A stretch of DNA of 64,000 nucleotides from Endomychus coccineus (Eukaryota > Arthropoda > Insecta > Coleoptera > Endomychidae). Below the pieces are notes generated by a model. It had not been told where the DNA came from and did no database searches. It saw only the letters and a list, made by a program, of their open reading frames with translations. This document shows positions 62,998 to 64,000 of this stretch, in pieces. The first letter of the stretch is position 1. Each line of letters opens with the position of its first letter. Where the stretch lies: contig OY294069.1 in the NCBI GenBank assembly GCA_958510875.1, positions 163,493,111 to 163,557,110 on the forward strand. The letters are read 5' to 3'. A program made the position numbers and the translations under genes.

Positions 62998-64000
62998 CTG
63001 TAATTAAATATTAACACATTTTCATTTAAGGTCAATTGATTCAATATGTATTTGCGGTATTTCCAAATGTCACTGGTAATTTTATAATTGGCTAGGGAAA
63101 TTATATAATAAATATAATTAAATTGATTTTTACTTCAGAATAATATTGAGTAAATTTAGTATAAAATGTTTATATGTCAGTAAATGAACAGCTTGGGCTA
63201 TGAATAATTGTTTGCTGTGATATTGTAGTTCCTAATATTCCACGGCTTGAACCATACCCAGAATATAGTATTTGGAATATATCTATTTCATCGTGTTTCC
63301 CTCAATCTAATGGCTCACTTCGATTGAACCGATTCTTTGATCTTGAACTGATGATTCCAATCTTAGGAGTTTTGTCATCGCTGCTAAGATTTTGCCCAAT
63401 AAGTACTCTGGAGTTGCTTCTTCTTTCCGATATATTGCAGTGATAGGATATAATTTAAATAACAGTTCAGGTAAATGAATATCAGGAGACAGAGGGACCA
63501 TGTCTTTTGAAGATATTTTCAGAAAACATTTTGTTATCTTTGGAGTTGTTTGCAAAGATAACAAAATTTATAGAAGGCACCCAAGCTGTATTTTAGTTCA
63601 CAAGCCCTCAAGATCTACTGATAATAGTACGTTGTATTTAGGCCAATTTTTGCAACACTCACGAGAAACGTTATGTGAATCGATAGAGCTTAGCGGTTTT
63701 TTGCATTCTCTAAAGGAAGGTATTTGGCAACTTTCTTATATGCGTTTGAGTGGGGGAGCATTTGATGCACAAATTTTTTAAATGCATTTTACTGCACTTT
63801 TTAATGCACTCTCTGAATATTGCTTGTAATTGCTTGAAAACCTGTAGTTAGATGGTACTTTTATTATTATTATTATTATATATAGATTATTCATTAATAT
63901 TATTTAAATAGTTCAATACATAAGTTTATTGATTTTATTAATAAAAATTCACGTTTATTTTTATTTAATTTAAAAGTTAATATTTTTATCACATATTAAA
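62998..64000. other. Laccase intron, with an unidentified ORF
   Basis: No laccase exon is visible. The minus-strand ORF at 63307-63564 (85 codons, including LPELLFKLYPITAIYRKE and EYLLGKILAAMTKLLRL) looks protein-like but I do not recognise it. Upstream frames (63565-63780) show related-looking pieces broken by stops, so it is probably part of a decayed mobile element. A TTA repeat lies near 63855-63875. Confidence 0.4.

Overview
The window is AT-rich nuclear DNA of an insect. The evidence is three insect-type genes with ordinary GT-AG introns (juvenile hormone epoxide hydrolase, the exosome helicase Mtr4, and a laccase-2 type multicopper oxidase), a dense load of arthropod-style mobile elements, and a nuclear copy of mitochondrial DNA in insect gene order (tRNA-Trp ... 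COI). Laccase-2 with duplicated alternative 3' exon sets is known from Tribolium, so a beetle is a reasonable but unproven guess.

Layout. About 1-7600, minus strand: a juvenile hormone epoxide hydrolase gene with three exons in the window; the last exon lies off the left edge. Its introns hold a decayed LINE, a 743 bp non-autonomous hAT element with an 8 bp target duplication, and fold-back repeats. About 7600-11112: 3.5 kb divergent intergenic region with a short Crypton-like ORF and small palindromes. 11113-46730, plus strand: a complete 14-exon Mtr4 gene (1033 codons plus stop, all junctions phase-consistent), stretched to 35.6 kb by repeats in its introns. About 46730-54780: a tandem duplication, fold-backs and unexplained AT-rich DNA. 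54782 to beyond 64000, minus strand: 3' end of a laccase-2 type gene, with two tandem homologous sets of C-terminal exons that look like alternative 3' cassettes.

Mobile DNA in Mtr4. The introns contain an intact BEL/Pao retrotransposon (19043-25431) whose two 350 bp LTRs read as identical and which is flanked by the 5 bp duplication GGGTA, so it is very young. It sits inside one arm of a large fold-back element. There are also several other long inverted-repeat elements, a decayed hAT transposon inserted into a MITE, a roughly 920 bp tandem triplication and a roughly 100 bp tandem array with one inverted unit.

The most notable non-gene signal is a repeat family carrying a complete type I hammerhead self-cleaving ribozyme on the minus strand (12134-12175 and 12305-12346, with a diverged copy at 45681-45722 showing a compensatory change in stem I and a weaker copy at 29990-30031). 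Other points of interest are a mitochondrial insertion in an intron that is present in one laccase cassette and absent from the other, a 110 bp duplication that copied the Mtr4 exon-3 splice donor, and modular fold-back elements sharing short sequence words at many loci.
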